A stretch of DNA of 27,337 bases from an uncultured Dialister sp. (GCF_900538805.1 NZ_UPZP01000021.1:1-27337); one strand, 5' to 3'. Shown: positions 14,271-22,828, counted from the stretch's first letter. A program made the numbers and translations. The notes: generated by a model not told the origin, from the sequence alone.

Positions 14271-14675
14271 ATGGACATTGAGATGGTGGATCTTCTTCAT
14301 AAAATGGTGGATGAAGCGCCCTTTGGGATGTACGTGCTGGATACGGAGCGGAAGATTGTTTTCTGGAGCGGCGGAGCGGAACGGATTACGGGTTACGGCG
14401 CAGAGGAGATGATGGGGAAGCACTGTTTTAATGGGGGCCTTGACCACATTGACAGCACCGGGCTTCATCTGTGCCATGATTTCTGTCCCATGATGGCTAC
14501 GATTTTTGACGGTCATTCCAGGGAGCAGCCGGTTTTTCTGAAGAATAAGGCGGGGAAGCGTGTGCCGGTGCTGGTGCACACGGAGCCTCTCTTCAGCGGT
14601 GAGAAGACGCTGGGGGCTATCGAGTATTTCAGGGTTCTCCCGGAAAGTGAGTATCCGGTTCCGAAGGAGCGGTGA
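14271..14675 (+). CDS. Single PAS-domain protein with a conserved-type Cys/His cluster
   Basis: A 134-aa soluble protein consisting of one PAS domain (LLHKMVDEAPFGMYVLDTER, residues 8-27, to about residue 120). The central loop has Cys52, His59, Cys68, His69 and Cys72, in the pattern C-x15-C-x3-C with CPM at the end. A similar cysteine pattern occurs in PAS domains attached to GGDEF proteins of many anaerobes, so a metal, iron-sulfur or redox-sensing role is possible but unproven. There is no output domain; the stop overlaps the next gene's start (TGATG), so this is probably a separate sensor subunit for the EAL protein. Translation depends on a G-run as ribosome binding site. Confidence 0.82.
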   Translation: MDIEMVDLLHKMVDEAPFGMYVLDTERKIVFWSGGAERITGYGAEEMMGKHCFNGGLDHIDSTGLHLCHDFCPMMATIFDGHSREQPVFLKNKAGKRVPVLVHTEPLFSGEKTLGAIEYFRVLPESEYPVPKER

Positions 14676-17176
14676 TGGGTATGGCAGAAAGCAGCATGCT
14701 TTCGACGCTTCTCTCTCAAATGCCGGAGCACCTGCCTGGCGGGGTGATGATTTATCGGGATAGTGAGAAAGAGGAAATCCTATATGCCAATGGCTGGCTG
14801 ATAGATATGTTCGGCTGTTCTTCCCTTGATGATTTTTTGGAAGTGACGGGCGGTTCTTTTCACATGCTTGTCCATCCCGACGATGTGGAGCGGGTGGAGA
14901 AGGATATCCGGAGCCAGGTCACCGGCAGCCGGGACAAGATGGATTTCGTGAATTACCGTATCCGCCGGAAGGATGGCACCGTCAAACGGGTGGAGGAGTT
15001 CGGCCGCCGTGTATTCATTCCTTCCGTGGGGCCTGTATTTTACGTGTTCTTCCTGGATAATGACACGAAGTACCGGATTTACGATATTGATGCACTCACC
15101 GGTCTTCCGGGGAAGACCCGTTTCCTGCAGCACGCAGCCATGACCATAGCCATGGCGTCCCTGGATCCCCAGGCGCCGCAGCTGGCTTTTATTTATGTGA
15201 ATGTTCACAATTTCAGTTTCTATAATCTTCGGAACGGCAGTGAGAAGGGAAATCAGTTCCTCATCCAAATGGCGGAGGTGCTGCGGAAGAATTTCCCGAA
15301 CAATCTGATTTCCCGCTTTACCGACGACCATTTTGTGGTGCTTTCTTCCCTGCCGTCCCTGGAGAAGCTGATTCCCGTTATTACCGACCAGATTCATGCC
15401 CTCTACGACGCCAGCCGGCTGGATGTGAAGTTCGGCATGTATCGGGTGGAAAATATCCATATTCCCGTGGAAAGCGCCTGCGGCATGGCGAAGATGGCCT
15501 GCGACAGCATCAAGGAGCTGCCGGACCAGCATATCTGCTTCTATACCAGCGACATGAGCCGGCGGAAATCCCTCCGGAGCTACGTCATCGACCATTTGCG
15601 GGAAGCCATGGAGAAACGGTGGATCGAGGTCTATTTCCAGCCTGTCATCCGCACCATTTCCGGCACCCTGGCCAGTGTGGAGGCCCTGTCCCGGTGGAAC
15701 GATCCCACTTTGGGCATGATTTCTCCCGGCACCTTCATCCCTCTTCTGGAGGAGTCAAGGCAGATTAAGAAACTGGACCTCTATGTGCTGGAAGAAATCT
15801 GCCGTCTGTACCGTTTCCAGGTGGACCACGGAAAGACGGTGATTCCGGCGTCCTTCAACCTGTCCCGCATCGATTTCTTCCAGGGCTCCATCTTTGAGGA
15901 GGTGGAGGAAATCCGGGAGCGATACCAGGTGCCCCGGAATATGCTGTACGTGGAAGTGACGGAAAGCGCCTTCGTCCACGAAGGGGACGTGATACGGAAC
16001 GAAATCGACCGCTTCCGGGCGGCGGGCTATGAGGTGTGGATGGACGACTTCGGCAGCGGCTATTCGTCCCTGAATACGCTGAAGGACTACAGCTTCGATG
16101 AAATCAAAATCGACATGGCCTTCCTGTCAAAGTTTACGGATAAGTCCAAGGATATCCTGAAGGCCATCGTCCGCATGGCCAAGGGAATCGGTATCCATAC
16201 CCTGGTGGAAGGGGTGGAGACGGAGGAGCAGCGTGATTTCATCTGCTCCATCGGCTGCGAACTCATCCAGGGCTACTACTACGGAAAGCCTATGCCCTTT
16301 GCGGAATTCAAGCACGTGGGGCGGGAGAAGGGCTGGCAGGTGGAAACGCCTGCCCTGCGCCGGTACTACGGTTCCATTGGCGGTGTGGATTTTCTCACCG
16401 ATAAATCCATGGCGGTGGCAGAATTCACAAAGAACCGGTTTCACTATCTCTTTGCTAATAAGGAATTCAGGAATACCCTGAAATCGGCAGGACTGGAAAG
16501 CCTGAAACATTCAGAAGATCTCATCAATGCCATGGCGGACCCTATCAGTAAGAATCTGGCCGGCTTCATGAAGGACATCGCCCTCTCCCATACCAGTAAA
16601 TCCATCACCTACACGGAAAACGGGCAGTACATGAAGCTGGATGCGAAATATATGGCCGCCGACGGCGGGCGCCATCTGGCGGTGCTGCACTTAAGCAATA
16701 TCACCATCCATAAAGCAGAGGAAACCATGGGTGCCCTGGACTGGGTGACAAGAAATCTCTTCTACCTCTACCAGACCGTGACACTTGTGGATCCTCACGG
16801 CGATATCGCCATTCCCCTGGTTATGAATTCACCCTATCGGGAATACCTCTTCCAGCAGCGGGGCGGCATTCATGAGATGGTGCTGCAGTATGCTGATACC
16901 ATTATCCACCCCGACGACAGGAAACGGTTCATGGAATTCAATGATATGTCCAGCATCCTGGAAAGAGTGAAGAAAGACCCCTTCGGCATTATCATCGGCT
17001 GCTTCCGCACCCTGGGCAATGACCATAAGTACCACTGGGACATCCACTCTATCCTTCCGGTGAGAAGAAAGGGCAAGGTATACCTCCTCTATACCATCCG
17101 GAACTCCCCGCTGGACGAAAAGGAATTCCGGAAACCCCTCCTGTCTCTCCTGAGTCACCTGCCAACCGACAAATGA
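14675..17176 (+). CDS. PAS - degenerate GGDEF - EAL c-di-GMP phosphodiesterase
   Basis: An 833-aa cytoplasmic signalling protein without membrane segments. PAS at residues 10-130 (GGVMIYRDSEKEEILYANG) is followed by a GGDEF-fold domain at 135-300 (DALTGLPGKTRF), whose signature is RFTDDHF instead of GGDEF, so no cyclase activity is expected. The EAL domain at about 305-555 keeps the main catalytic features: EAL at 336-338, FNLS, EVTES, DDFGSGYSS, KID, EGVET and QGYYYGKPM. A further PAS-like region fills 560-833. It should hydrolyse c-di-GMP to pGpG under PAS control. AAGGAG five bases before ATG 14675 supports this start, which shares one base with the PAS gene's stop. A close paralogue faces it at 17880-20366. 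Confidence 0.92.
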   Translation: MGMAESSMLSTLLSQMPEHLPGGVMIYRDSEKEEILYANGWLIDMFGCSSLDDFLEVTGGSFHMLVHPDDVERVEKDIRSQVTGSRDKMDFVNYRIRRKDGTVKRVEEFGRRVFIPSVGPVFYVFFLDNDTKYRIYDIDALTGLPGKTRFLQHAAMTIAMASLDPQAPQLAFIYVNVHNFSFYNLRNGSEKGNQFLIQMAEVLRKNFPNNLISRFTDDHFVVLSSLPSLEKLIPVITDQIHALYDASRLDVKFGMYRVENIHIPVESACGMAKMACDSIKELPDQHICFYTSDMSRRKSLRSYVIDHLREAMEKRWIEVYFQPVIRTISGTLASVEALSRWNDPTLGMISPGTFIPLLEESRQIKKLDLYVLEEICRLYRFQVDHGKTVIPASFNLSRIDFFQGSIFEEVEEIRERYQVPRNMLYVEVTESAFVHEGDVIRNEIDRFRAAGYEVWMDDFGSGYSSLNTLKDYSFDEIKIDMAFLSKFTDKSKDILKAIVRMAKGIGIHTLVEGVETEEQRDFICSIGCELIQGYYYGKPMPFAEFKHVGREKGWQVETPALRRYYGSIGGVDFLTDKSMAVAEFTKNRFHYLFANKEFRNTLKSAGLESLKHSEDLINAMADPISKNLAGFMKDIALSHTSKSITYTENGQYMKLDAKYMAADGGRHLAVLHLSNITIHKAEETMGALDWVTRNLFYLYQTVTLVDPHGDIAIPLVMNSPYREYLFQQRGGIHEMVLQYADTIIHPDDRKRFMEFNDMSSILERVKKDPFGIIIGCFRTLGNDHKYHWDIHSILPVRRKGKVYLLYTIRNSPLDEKEFRKPLLSLLSHLPTDK

Positions 17177-17179
17177 AAG

Positions 17180-17212
17180 AACCCCTGTGAAATGAAATCA
17201 CAGGGGTTTTTG
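17180..17212 (+). terminator. Rho-independent terminator of the PAS-EAL operon
   Basis: AACCCCTGTGA (17180-17190) pairs with TCACAGGGGTT (17198-17208) and is followed by T residues, four bases after the stop codon. Confidence 0.9.
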
Positions 17213-17216
17213 AGTG

Positions 17217-17879
17217 GGAGAGGGGAGATAGTAGACGATAGAAGATAGACGATAGACGAAAGAGGCTGCAGCTTATCAGAGCTTTATTGTCCCACCGCGC
17301 TTCGCTGGGGTACTATGGGCGCTGGATAGTGGAATCATATGACGCTTATGACTGCAGCGGAAGGAAAACCTTCACAACCGGGCCTTCGGCCCGAGGGAAA
17401 TGCACCCCTTCTGTCGCCTGCGGCGACTTCTCCCCCGGAGGGGGAGATTTTAGCGGCGCTATACATTGTGATGCTTATGAGGCTGCTTATCAGAGCTTTA
17501 TTGTCCCACCGCTTGCGGAGGGGAAGGTGGTGCCGTAGGCACCAAAGGGGGATAACGCCGATACTTCGTGAATTACATAAGAAGCACAAGGGGAAGTGTA
17601 GAGCGGCTAATCCAGCAAAATGGGAAGAATCATGATGATACACAAAGCGAAGCGGGTACACTTCCCGCCGACTGGCATTTATAGGTCTTTGCCTCATAGG
17701 CGGCATGTACTAGGATTCTTCGCCGGAGGCTCAGAATGACTGTGCCCGGCGGGAAAATCCGTAACGCTGTCTTTATACTCATCGCCCGATAGGGCGATAC
17801 CACACCCTCTGAACCCTTTGAACCTTCTGAACCTTTTGAACCTTCACGCCCAAAGGGCGTGTCCATGAACCCTTTGAAC
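17217..17879. repeat. Composite repeat region between the convergent EAL genes
   Basis: In order: GATAGACGATAGA simple repeats (17226-17265); a divergent G-like block (GGGGTACTATGGGCGCTGG, near 17306); module B copy 3 (17365-17551), whose right end is lost; the right half of module E (CAGCAAAATGGGAAGAATCATGATGAT, near 17613-17639); module F (17668-17775); a C hairpin (ATCGCCCGATAGGGCGAT, near 17782-17799); and a GAACC tract with CACGCCCAAAGGGCGTG (17804-17878) that runs into the stop codon of the next gene. No gene. Confidence 0.82.
17365..17551. repeat. Module B copy 3, right end degraded
   Basis: Left end AAAACCTTCACAACCGGGCC (17365-17384), then GGAAATGCACCCCTTCTGTCG and the CTCCCCCGGAGGGGGAG hairpin, match copy 1. 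The right arm is recognisable as GGAAGGTGGTGCCGTAGGC (near 17522) but the terminal AACCG inverse is missing. Confidence 0.7.
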
Positions 17880-20366
17880 TTACTCCATCCACTCCCGACA
17901 GATTTCCAGCATGGGTTCCCGGAAATCTTTGTAGTTCATGAAGGAGCGTTTGATGGCGTAGAGGAAGGTCATAAAGCCGGTGTTGGGCACGGCCATGATG
18001 GTGTGCACGGACCAGTGGTATTTCTCGTCTTCCCCCAGGGTGCGGAAGAGACTGACGGCGGTGCCGCCGGGGTCTTCCTTCAGCAGCTGGTAAAGGTGCT
18101 GTCTTTCGGTGAAACGGCGGTAGCGGGGACGGTCGTCCGGGTGGATCTGGCTTTCCGCAGCTTTGCGGAGGGATTCGAGGCCCTTTGTCTTTTCCGAAAG
18201 GTACTGGCGGAAGGGGGTGTTGGCAATGATGGGGGTGGCCGTATCGTCCTTAAGGTTCAACACGGTAATGCTCTGGTACAGGTAGTACAGGTTCCGCAGG
18301 ATGTCATCCATGGTATCCGCTTCCTTTGTTTTCGGGCTGATGGTGATGTTGGACAGGTTGACCCGGAAGAGGTGGCGGTCTTTTCCGGCCAGGGTGGAAA
18401 TATGGTGCCCCGTGAGGTGCATGTACCGGTTGTTTTTCGGATAGGTCAGGGTCTGGTCCTGGCCGGTGCGTAGAATATTCATGAAGAAGGCGCGAATGTT
18501 CCTGCCCAGGGAGGAGGAAGAGCTGTTCAGTTCCCTGGCTGAATGGAGGGGCGTGCTGCTGCCGCCGGTAGTCAGGGCCTGGCGGAATTTATGGTTTGCA
18601 AAAAGGTAGGAGAGCTTTCCTTCATTCAGTTCCACCAGAGCCATGGACTCATCGGTGAGAAAATCCACGGAGCCCAGAGGATTATAGTAATTCTTCAATG
18701 CCCGGTCCTCTAAAATCCATCCCTTTTCCCGGATGCAGCTTTCCAGTTCGGAAAGGGGCATGGGTCTGCCGTAGTACCAGCCCTGGATTTTTTCGCAGCC
18801 GATGGAACGGACGAAGTCTCTCTGCTCCTCCGTTTCTACCCCTTCCACCAGGGTATGGATGCCGATGTCCTTGGCCATGCGCACCGTGGACTTGATGATA
18901 TCCTTGGCCTTCCGGGTGAAACTGGAGAGAAAGGCCATGTCGATTTTGATTTCATCGAAATGGTAATCCTTCAGCACGTTCAGGGAAGAGTAGCCGCTGC
19001 CGAAATCGTCCATCCACATTTCAAAGCCGGCGTCCCGAAATTTGTCGATCTGGGTGCTGATGCTCACGCCGTCTTTGACGAAGACGCTTTCCGTGATTTC
19101 CACATGAATCATGTGGTGGGGCACCTGGTATTTCCTTACGATGGCATCCACCTCTTCGAAAATGGAGCCGCTGTAGAAATCGATGCGGGAAAGGTTGAAG
19201 GAAATGGGAATCACCGGAAGTCCTTTATTCACGCGGGAGCGATAGGTCCTGCAGATTTCCTCCAGCACGTAGAGATCCAGCTTCTGAATCTGCCTTGATT
19301 CTTCCAGGGCGGGAATGAAATCGGCAGGCGAAAGGAGTCCGTACACCGGGTCAATCCACCGGGACAGGGCTTCGGCGCTGGTGAGGGTGCCGGAAATGGT
19401 GCGGATCACCGGCTGCAGATAGATTCGGATGTACTTCTTGTCCATGGCTTCCTGCAGATGGTCCATGACATAGCTTTTGATGAATGCTTTCTTGCCGATT
19501 TTGTCGGTGTAGACCTGCAGATGGAGCTGGTAATTGTCCTTGATGCTGTCCGCTGCTGTCTTGGCCAGGTCGCAGGCGATTTCCGGTTTCATGGAGCCGT
19601 CAACTATGACGTAGAGACCGAATTTCACCGCCAGGTCCACATCCTCCCGAAGGGCCATGATTTTATCATAGGCCCTGTCGATCTTTTCCTCCACGCCGGC
19701 CCTGCCTGTGAGGATGGCAAAATGGTCGTCGGAAAAGCGGGAAATGAGGGCATTGGGGAAAGTGTCTTTCAGTATGAGAGCTGTTTTCTCTAGAAATTCA
19801 TTGCCCCGGCGGCTGCTGTAGAGAAGGTTGAACATCCGGAAATTGCGGATATTCATGTACAGCATGACCTTCCTTTCGGTTTCCCCGGAAAGGGAAAGGA
19901 GGAGGGACGCCTCCTTGAGGAAGCGGGTCTGCCCCGGAAGGCCCGTAATGCCGTCAATGTCGTGAAGCACATACCTGGCGCTGCTGTCCAGGTAGAACAC
20001 ATAAAACACAGGCCCAATGCCGGGCACCTGAAGACGATGGCCGAACTCTCCCACCGTCTTTACCGTCCCGTCCTTCGTGACGATACGGTAATTCACGTAG
20101 TCGAACACATCGGCGCCGGAGGAAATCTGGCGCTCAATATCCTTCTCCACCTTTTCCGCATCGCAGGGATGGACAAAGCTCTTGAAAGTGCCGCCGGTGA
20201 CTGCCATGAAATCGTCCATATCAAGACAGCCCAGCGTATGGATCAGCCAGGAATTGGCATAAAGAATTTCCTCTGTCTCATCAGCTCGGTAAACAAGGAC
20301 ACCGCCGGGCATACCGTCCATGGCGTGCTCCAGAATGGATGTATAGGTCAATGACTTCTGCGTCAT
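17880..20366 (-). CDS. PAS - degenerate GGDEF - EAL c-di-GMP phosphodiesterase (paralogue)
   Basis: An 828-aa paralogue of the protein at 14675-17176, with the same domain order and long shared runs (for example GIHTLVEGVETEEQRDF). PAS lies at residues 10-130, a GGDEF-fold domain with RFSDDHF in place of the signature at 135-300, EAL at about 305-550 with EAL, FNLS, EITES, DDFGSGYSS, KID, EGVET and QGWYYGRPM all present, and a diverged C-terminal PAS-like region. It should be an active c-di-GMP phosphodiesterase without cyclase activity. AAGGAG five bases upstream supports ATG 20366. Unlike its paralogue it has no small PAS partner; it has a long AT-rich upstream region with palindromes instead. 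Convergent paralogues suggest duplication with inversion. Confidence 0.92.
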   Translation of the reverse strand: MTQKSLTYTSILEHAMDGMPGGVLVYRADETEEILYANSWLIHTLGCLDMDDFMAVTGGTFKSFVHPCDAEKVEKDIERQISSGADVFDYVNYRIVTKDGTVKTVGEFGHRLQVPGIGPVFYVFYLDSSARYVLHDIDGITGLPGQTRFLKEASLLLSLSGETERKVMLYMNIRNFRMFNLLYSSRRGNEFLEKTALILKDTFPNALISRFSDDHFAILTGRAGVEEKIDRAYDKIMALREDVDLAVKFGLYVIVDGSMKPEIACDLAKTAADSIKDNYQLHLQVYTDKIGKKAFIKSYVMDHLQEAMDKKYIRIYLQPVIRTISGTLTSAEALSRWIDPVYGLLSPADFIPALEESRQIQKLDLYVLEEICRTYRSRVNKGLPVIPISFNLSRIDFYSGSIFEEVDAIVRKYQVPHHMIHVEITESVFVKDGVSISTQIDKFRDAGFEMWMDDFGSGYSSLNVLKDYHFDEIKIDMAFLSSFTRKAKDIIKSTVRMAKDIGIHTLVEGVETEEQRDFVRSIGCEKIQGWYYGRPMPLSELESCIREKGWILEDRALKNYYNPLGSVDFLTDESMALVELNEGKLSYLFANHKFRQALTTGGSSTPLHSARELNSSSSSLGRNIRAFFMNILRTGQDQTLTYPKNNRYMHLTGHHISTLAGKDRHLFRVNLSNITISPKTKEADTMDDILRNLYYLYQSITVLNLKDDTATPIIANTPFRQYLSEKTKGLESLRKAAESQIHPDDRPRYRRFTERQHLYQLLKEDPGGTAVSLFRTLGEDEKYHWSVHTIMAVPNTGFMTFLYAIKRSFMNYKDFREPMLEICREWME

Positions 20367-20389
20367 ACAAACTCCTTAATGAATAAAAA

Positions 20390-20680
20390 TTCATAAATTA
20401 AAATTTCCGGAAGAAAAGAGATTCTTATGGAACCAAGTCACATCTATTTTAAATATACACATAAGTTCTATGACCTATGGAATATAGACCTATTATATAT
20501 GGTCTAGTGTATAAAGGCTACAGGTCAAAGTAAATTATTTTTACACAAAATTGACATTAGCCCTTCCTGAAGGAAAGGGGGCAGGAGAAATAGAAACATA
20601 GAAAAATCATAAAATTTGCAAAATTACGAATTTATATACGTTGAATAAATATATAATTAAAATATCCTGAAGCCAGGGAA
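20390..20680. promoter_or_regulatory. AT-rich regulatory region upstream of the second EAL gene
   Basis: This 290-bp stretch is much AT-richer than its surroundings. TAGACC (20485-20490), ten bases, and GGTCTA (20501-20506) form a palindrome. GACCTAT also occurs at 20472-20478 and 20487-20493, and AGGTCA at about 20521-20526, giving repeated half-sites. On the minus strand TATAAT lies inside the palindrome, near 20492-20497, and would drive the EAL gene with a leader of over 100 bases. A plus-strand TTGACA near 20551 lacks a clear -10. No gene is seen here. Confidence 0.55.
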
Positions 20681-20689
20681 GCAACCGGC

Positions 20690-21350
20690 GCACCGGGCAG
20701 ATGCGCCGCCACTTTTGCCGGCGGAAGCCGGGGGCACTATGGGTGCCGGGCAGCTGCGGCAATGGAGATTACGGCAGTAACGACGGGAAAACCATACAAC
20801 CGGTCTTCGGCCCGTGGGAAATGCACCCCTTCTGTCGCCTGCGGCGACGTCTCTCCACAGGAAAGCGTCTCACGAAATTTTCAGTCGCCTATCGGCTCCC
20901 TGCAAATTTCGTTCGTTTGCCACCCCGGAGGGGGAGATTTTAGCGGCGCTATACATTGTGATGCTTATGAGGACAAACGCTGAACGTAGAGAGGTATATT
21001 CTGCCCCTGAATAGGGGGAAGTCCGGCGGAGCCGGATAGGGGGTGGCCGCGTCAGCGGCCGATTCAGCAGAATGGGAAGAATCATGATGATGCACAAAGC
21101 AAAGCGGGGTACCTCCCGCCGACCGGTATTTATCACCGATTGACTCAAATGCGGCAGGCACTAAGATCCTTCGCCGGAGGCTCAGAATGACTGTGTCCGG
21201 CGGGAAAATCCGTAACGCTGTCTTTATACTCATCGCCGAAGGCGATACCACAACCCTTTGAACCCTCTGAACCTCCTGAACCCTTTGAACCCAGGCCGCT
21301 CAGCGGCCCATCGGCCCCCTGAGCGAAGCGAACACAACCTTTCTTCACAA
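20690..21350. repeat. Composite repeat region (modules G, B, E, F, C, D)
   Basis: Block G (GGGCACTATGGGTGCCGGGC, about 20732-20790) leads into module B copy 4 (20788-20976), which is interrupted by a foreign segment at 20854-20922. The branched module E spans 20998-21073, module F 21112-21222, and a C hairpin (ATCGCCGAAGGCGAT) lies at 21231-21245. A GAACC tract (21256-21291) and the hairpin GGCCGCTCAGCGGCC follow. No gene is supported. Confidence 0.82.
20998..21073. repeat. Module E copy 1: branched hairpin structure, 76 nt
   Basis: Closing stem ATTCTGC (20998-21004) with GCAGAAT (21067-21073) encloses three hairpins: CCCC/GGGG (about 21004-21017), TCCGGC-GGA-GCCGGA (21022-21036) and GGCCGC-GTCA-GCGGCC (21045-21060). 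A second copy with a different third stem is at 26650-26726. Confidence 0.7.
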
Positions 21351-21353
21351 CCT

Positions 21354-21374
21354 GCGGCGAAGCCGCGCCTTTTT
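21354..21374 (+). terminator. Possible terminator before the PTS gene
   Basis: GCGGC-GAA-GCCGC, then GCC and TTTTT. It is the same block as at 6388-6411 and may insulate the promoter at 21379 from read-through. Confidence 0.45.
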
Positions 21375-21378
21375 CTTC

Positions 21379-21407
21379 TTGACTGCCATGGCATAAAAGC
21401 GTAAAAT
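21379..21407 (+). promoter_or_regulatory. Promoter of the PTS IIC gene
   Basis: TTGACT (21379-21384), 17 bases, TAAAAT (21402-21407), 57 bases before the ATG. No catabolite-response palindrome is obvious. Confidence 0.65.
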
Positions 21408-21463
21408 CTAATTTGTTTTATTTACTATACATATGTAAAGGAAGGAAAGCAGAGAGGTAAGTC

Positions 21464-22828
21464 ATGGGTATTCTGGATGTTTTGTTGGATGTGGTGAAGC
21501 AGCCGGCGCTGATTGTGGGGCTCTTTTCTTTTATCGGCCTCATGGCGCTCCGAAAGCCTTTTCACAAGGTGCTGACAGGGACGCTCCGGCCGGTGCTGGG
21601 GTATATCATGATGATGGCAGGAGCCAATATCATCGTGGCGAATCTGGAGCCCCTGGGAGAGATGATTCATGAGGGCTTCCATATCACCGGCGTGGTGCCG
21701 AGCAACGAAGCCATCGTGGCGTCGGCGTCCCGCCTTCTGGGAACGGAAACCATGTTTATCCTGGTGGCGGGGCTCATGATGAACCTGGTCATTGCCCGGC
21801 TGACGAAGTTCAAATATGTGTTTCTCACGGTGCACCACAGCTTCTTCATGGCCTGCCTCCTTTCTGCGGTGCTGGGTACCATCGGTCTGTCCGGCGTGGA
21901 GCTGGTGCTGGCGGGAGGTTTCCTTCTGGGCGCATGGAGTTCCATTTCCCCTGCCATCGGCCAGAAATATACGAACCGCGTCACCCATGGCGACCACATT
22001 GCCCTGGGCCACTTCGGCAGCCTGGCTTACTATATTTCCGCCTGGGCAGGGTCCAAGGCCGGTAAGGCGGAGGATAATATCGAAACCATGGAAATCCCAG
22101 AGAAATGGGCTTTCCTGAAGGATACCACCGTATCCACCGCTCTCACCATGATTGTGTTCTTCCTGCTGGCCGCCTTTGCGGCGGGCTCCGACTATGTATC
22201 CACCATTTCCCACGGCATGTCTCCGGTTATCTTCGCCATCATGGCGGGCCTTGAATTTGCGGTGGGCGTGGCGGTGGTGAGCGCCGGCATCAACATGATG
22301 CTGGGCGACCTCATTCCTGCTTTCAAGGGCGTTTCGGAAAAGGTTATCCCCAATGCCGTGCCGGCGGTGGACTGCGTGGCTTTCTTCAACTATGCTCCCA
22401 CGGCGGTGGTGCTGGGCTTCGTATCCTCCTTCATTGGCGGCGTACTGGGCATGCTGATTCTTGGCTTTGCCGGCGGCGTCCTCATCGTTCCGGGGCTTGT
22501 GGCCCACTTCTTCTGCGGCGCTGCAGCAGGCATTTTCGGAAATGCCACCGGCGGGCGGAGGGGCGCGGCCCTGGGGGCTTTCACCAACGGCCTCCTTATC
22601 ACCTTTGCTGCGGCCCTTTTGATTCCTGTGTTTGAAGGACTGGGCTTCAAGAACACCACCTTCGGCGACTTCGACTTCAACGTGGTGGGCATGGTTCTCT
22701 CCATGGCCTACCGTTTCCTGGGTACCGTCGGTATCTACGGCCTCATGGCCCTGGTGCTGGTGGTGCTGGTGGCGCCGAATTTCATAAAGACAAAGAACCG
22801 GGTCATCAATCAGGATGAGGATGATTGA
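21464..22828 (+). CDS. ulaA: PTS ascorbate-type permease, EIIC component (UlaA/SgaT family)
   Basis: A 454-aa, strongly hydrophobic protein of the SgaT/UlaA EIIC family (about eleven membrane segments), which carries L-ascorbate or a related pentose-type substrate across the inner membrane while EIIB phosphorylates it. Family features include the N-terminal QPALIVGLFSFIGLMALRK, NEAIVASASRLLG at about residue 76, HHSFFMACLL at about 125, and GGRRGAALGAFTNG at about 363. Length is normal. Ribosome binding site AGAGG precedes ATG 21464. The EIIA, EIIB and catabolic genes that normally sit beside ulaA are absent on both sides, so either they lie elsewhere or the protein works without them; the substrate is therefore uncertain. 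Confidence 0.88.
   Translation: MGILDVLLDVVKQPALIVGLFSFIGLMALRKPFHKVLTGTLRPVLGYIMMMAGANIIVANLEPLGEMIHEGFHITGVVPSNEAIVASASRLLGTETMFILVAGLMMNLVIARLTKFKYVFLTVHHSFFMACLLSAVLGTIGLSGVELVLAGGFLLGAWSSISPAIGQKYTNRVTHGDHIALGHFGSLAYYISAWAGSKAGKAEDNIETMEIPEKWAFLKDTTVSTALTMIVFFLLAAFAAGSDYVSTISHGMSPVIFAIMAGLEFAVGVAVVSAGINMMLGDLIPAFKGVSEKVIPNAVPAVDCVAFFNYAPTAVVLGFVSSFIGGVLGMLILGFAGGVLIVPGLVAHFFCGAAAGIFGNATGGRRGAALGAFTNGLLITFAAALLIPVFEGLGFKNTTFGDFDFNVVGMVLSMAYRFLGTVGIYGLMALVLVVLVAPNFIKTKNRVINQDEDD

Noticed and set aside
17630..17866. Minus-strand frames reading MDTPFGREGSKGSEGSKGSEG and similar, also near 23099
   Set aside because: The GSEGSK-like peptide is what the 9-nt GAACC tract encodes in one frame. 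Other copies read RVQRVHKVQR or LNPLNL in other frames, and no ribosome binding site or constant frame is kept, so the DNA repeat rather than a protein is conserved.
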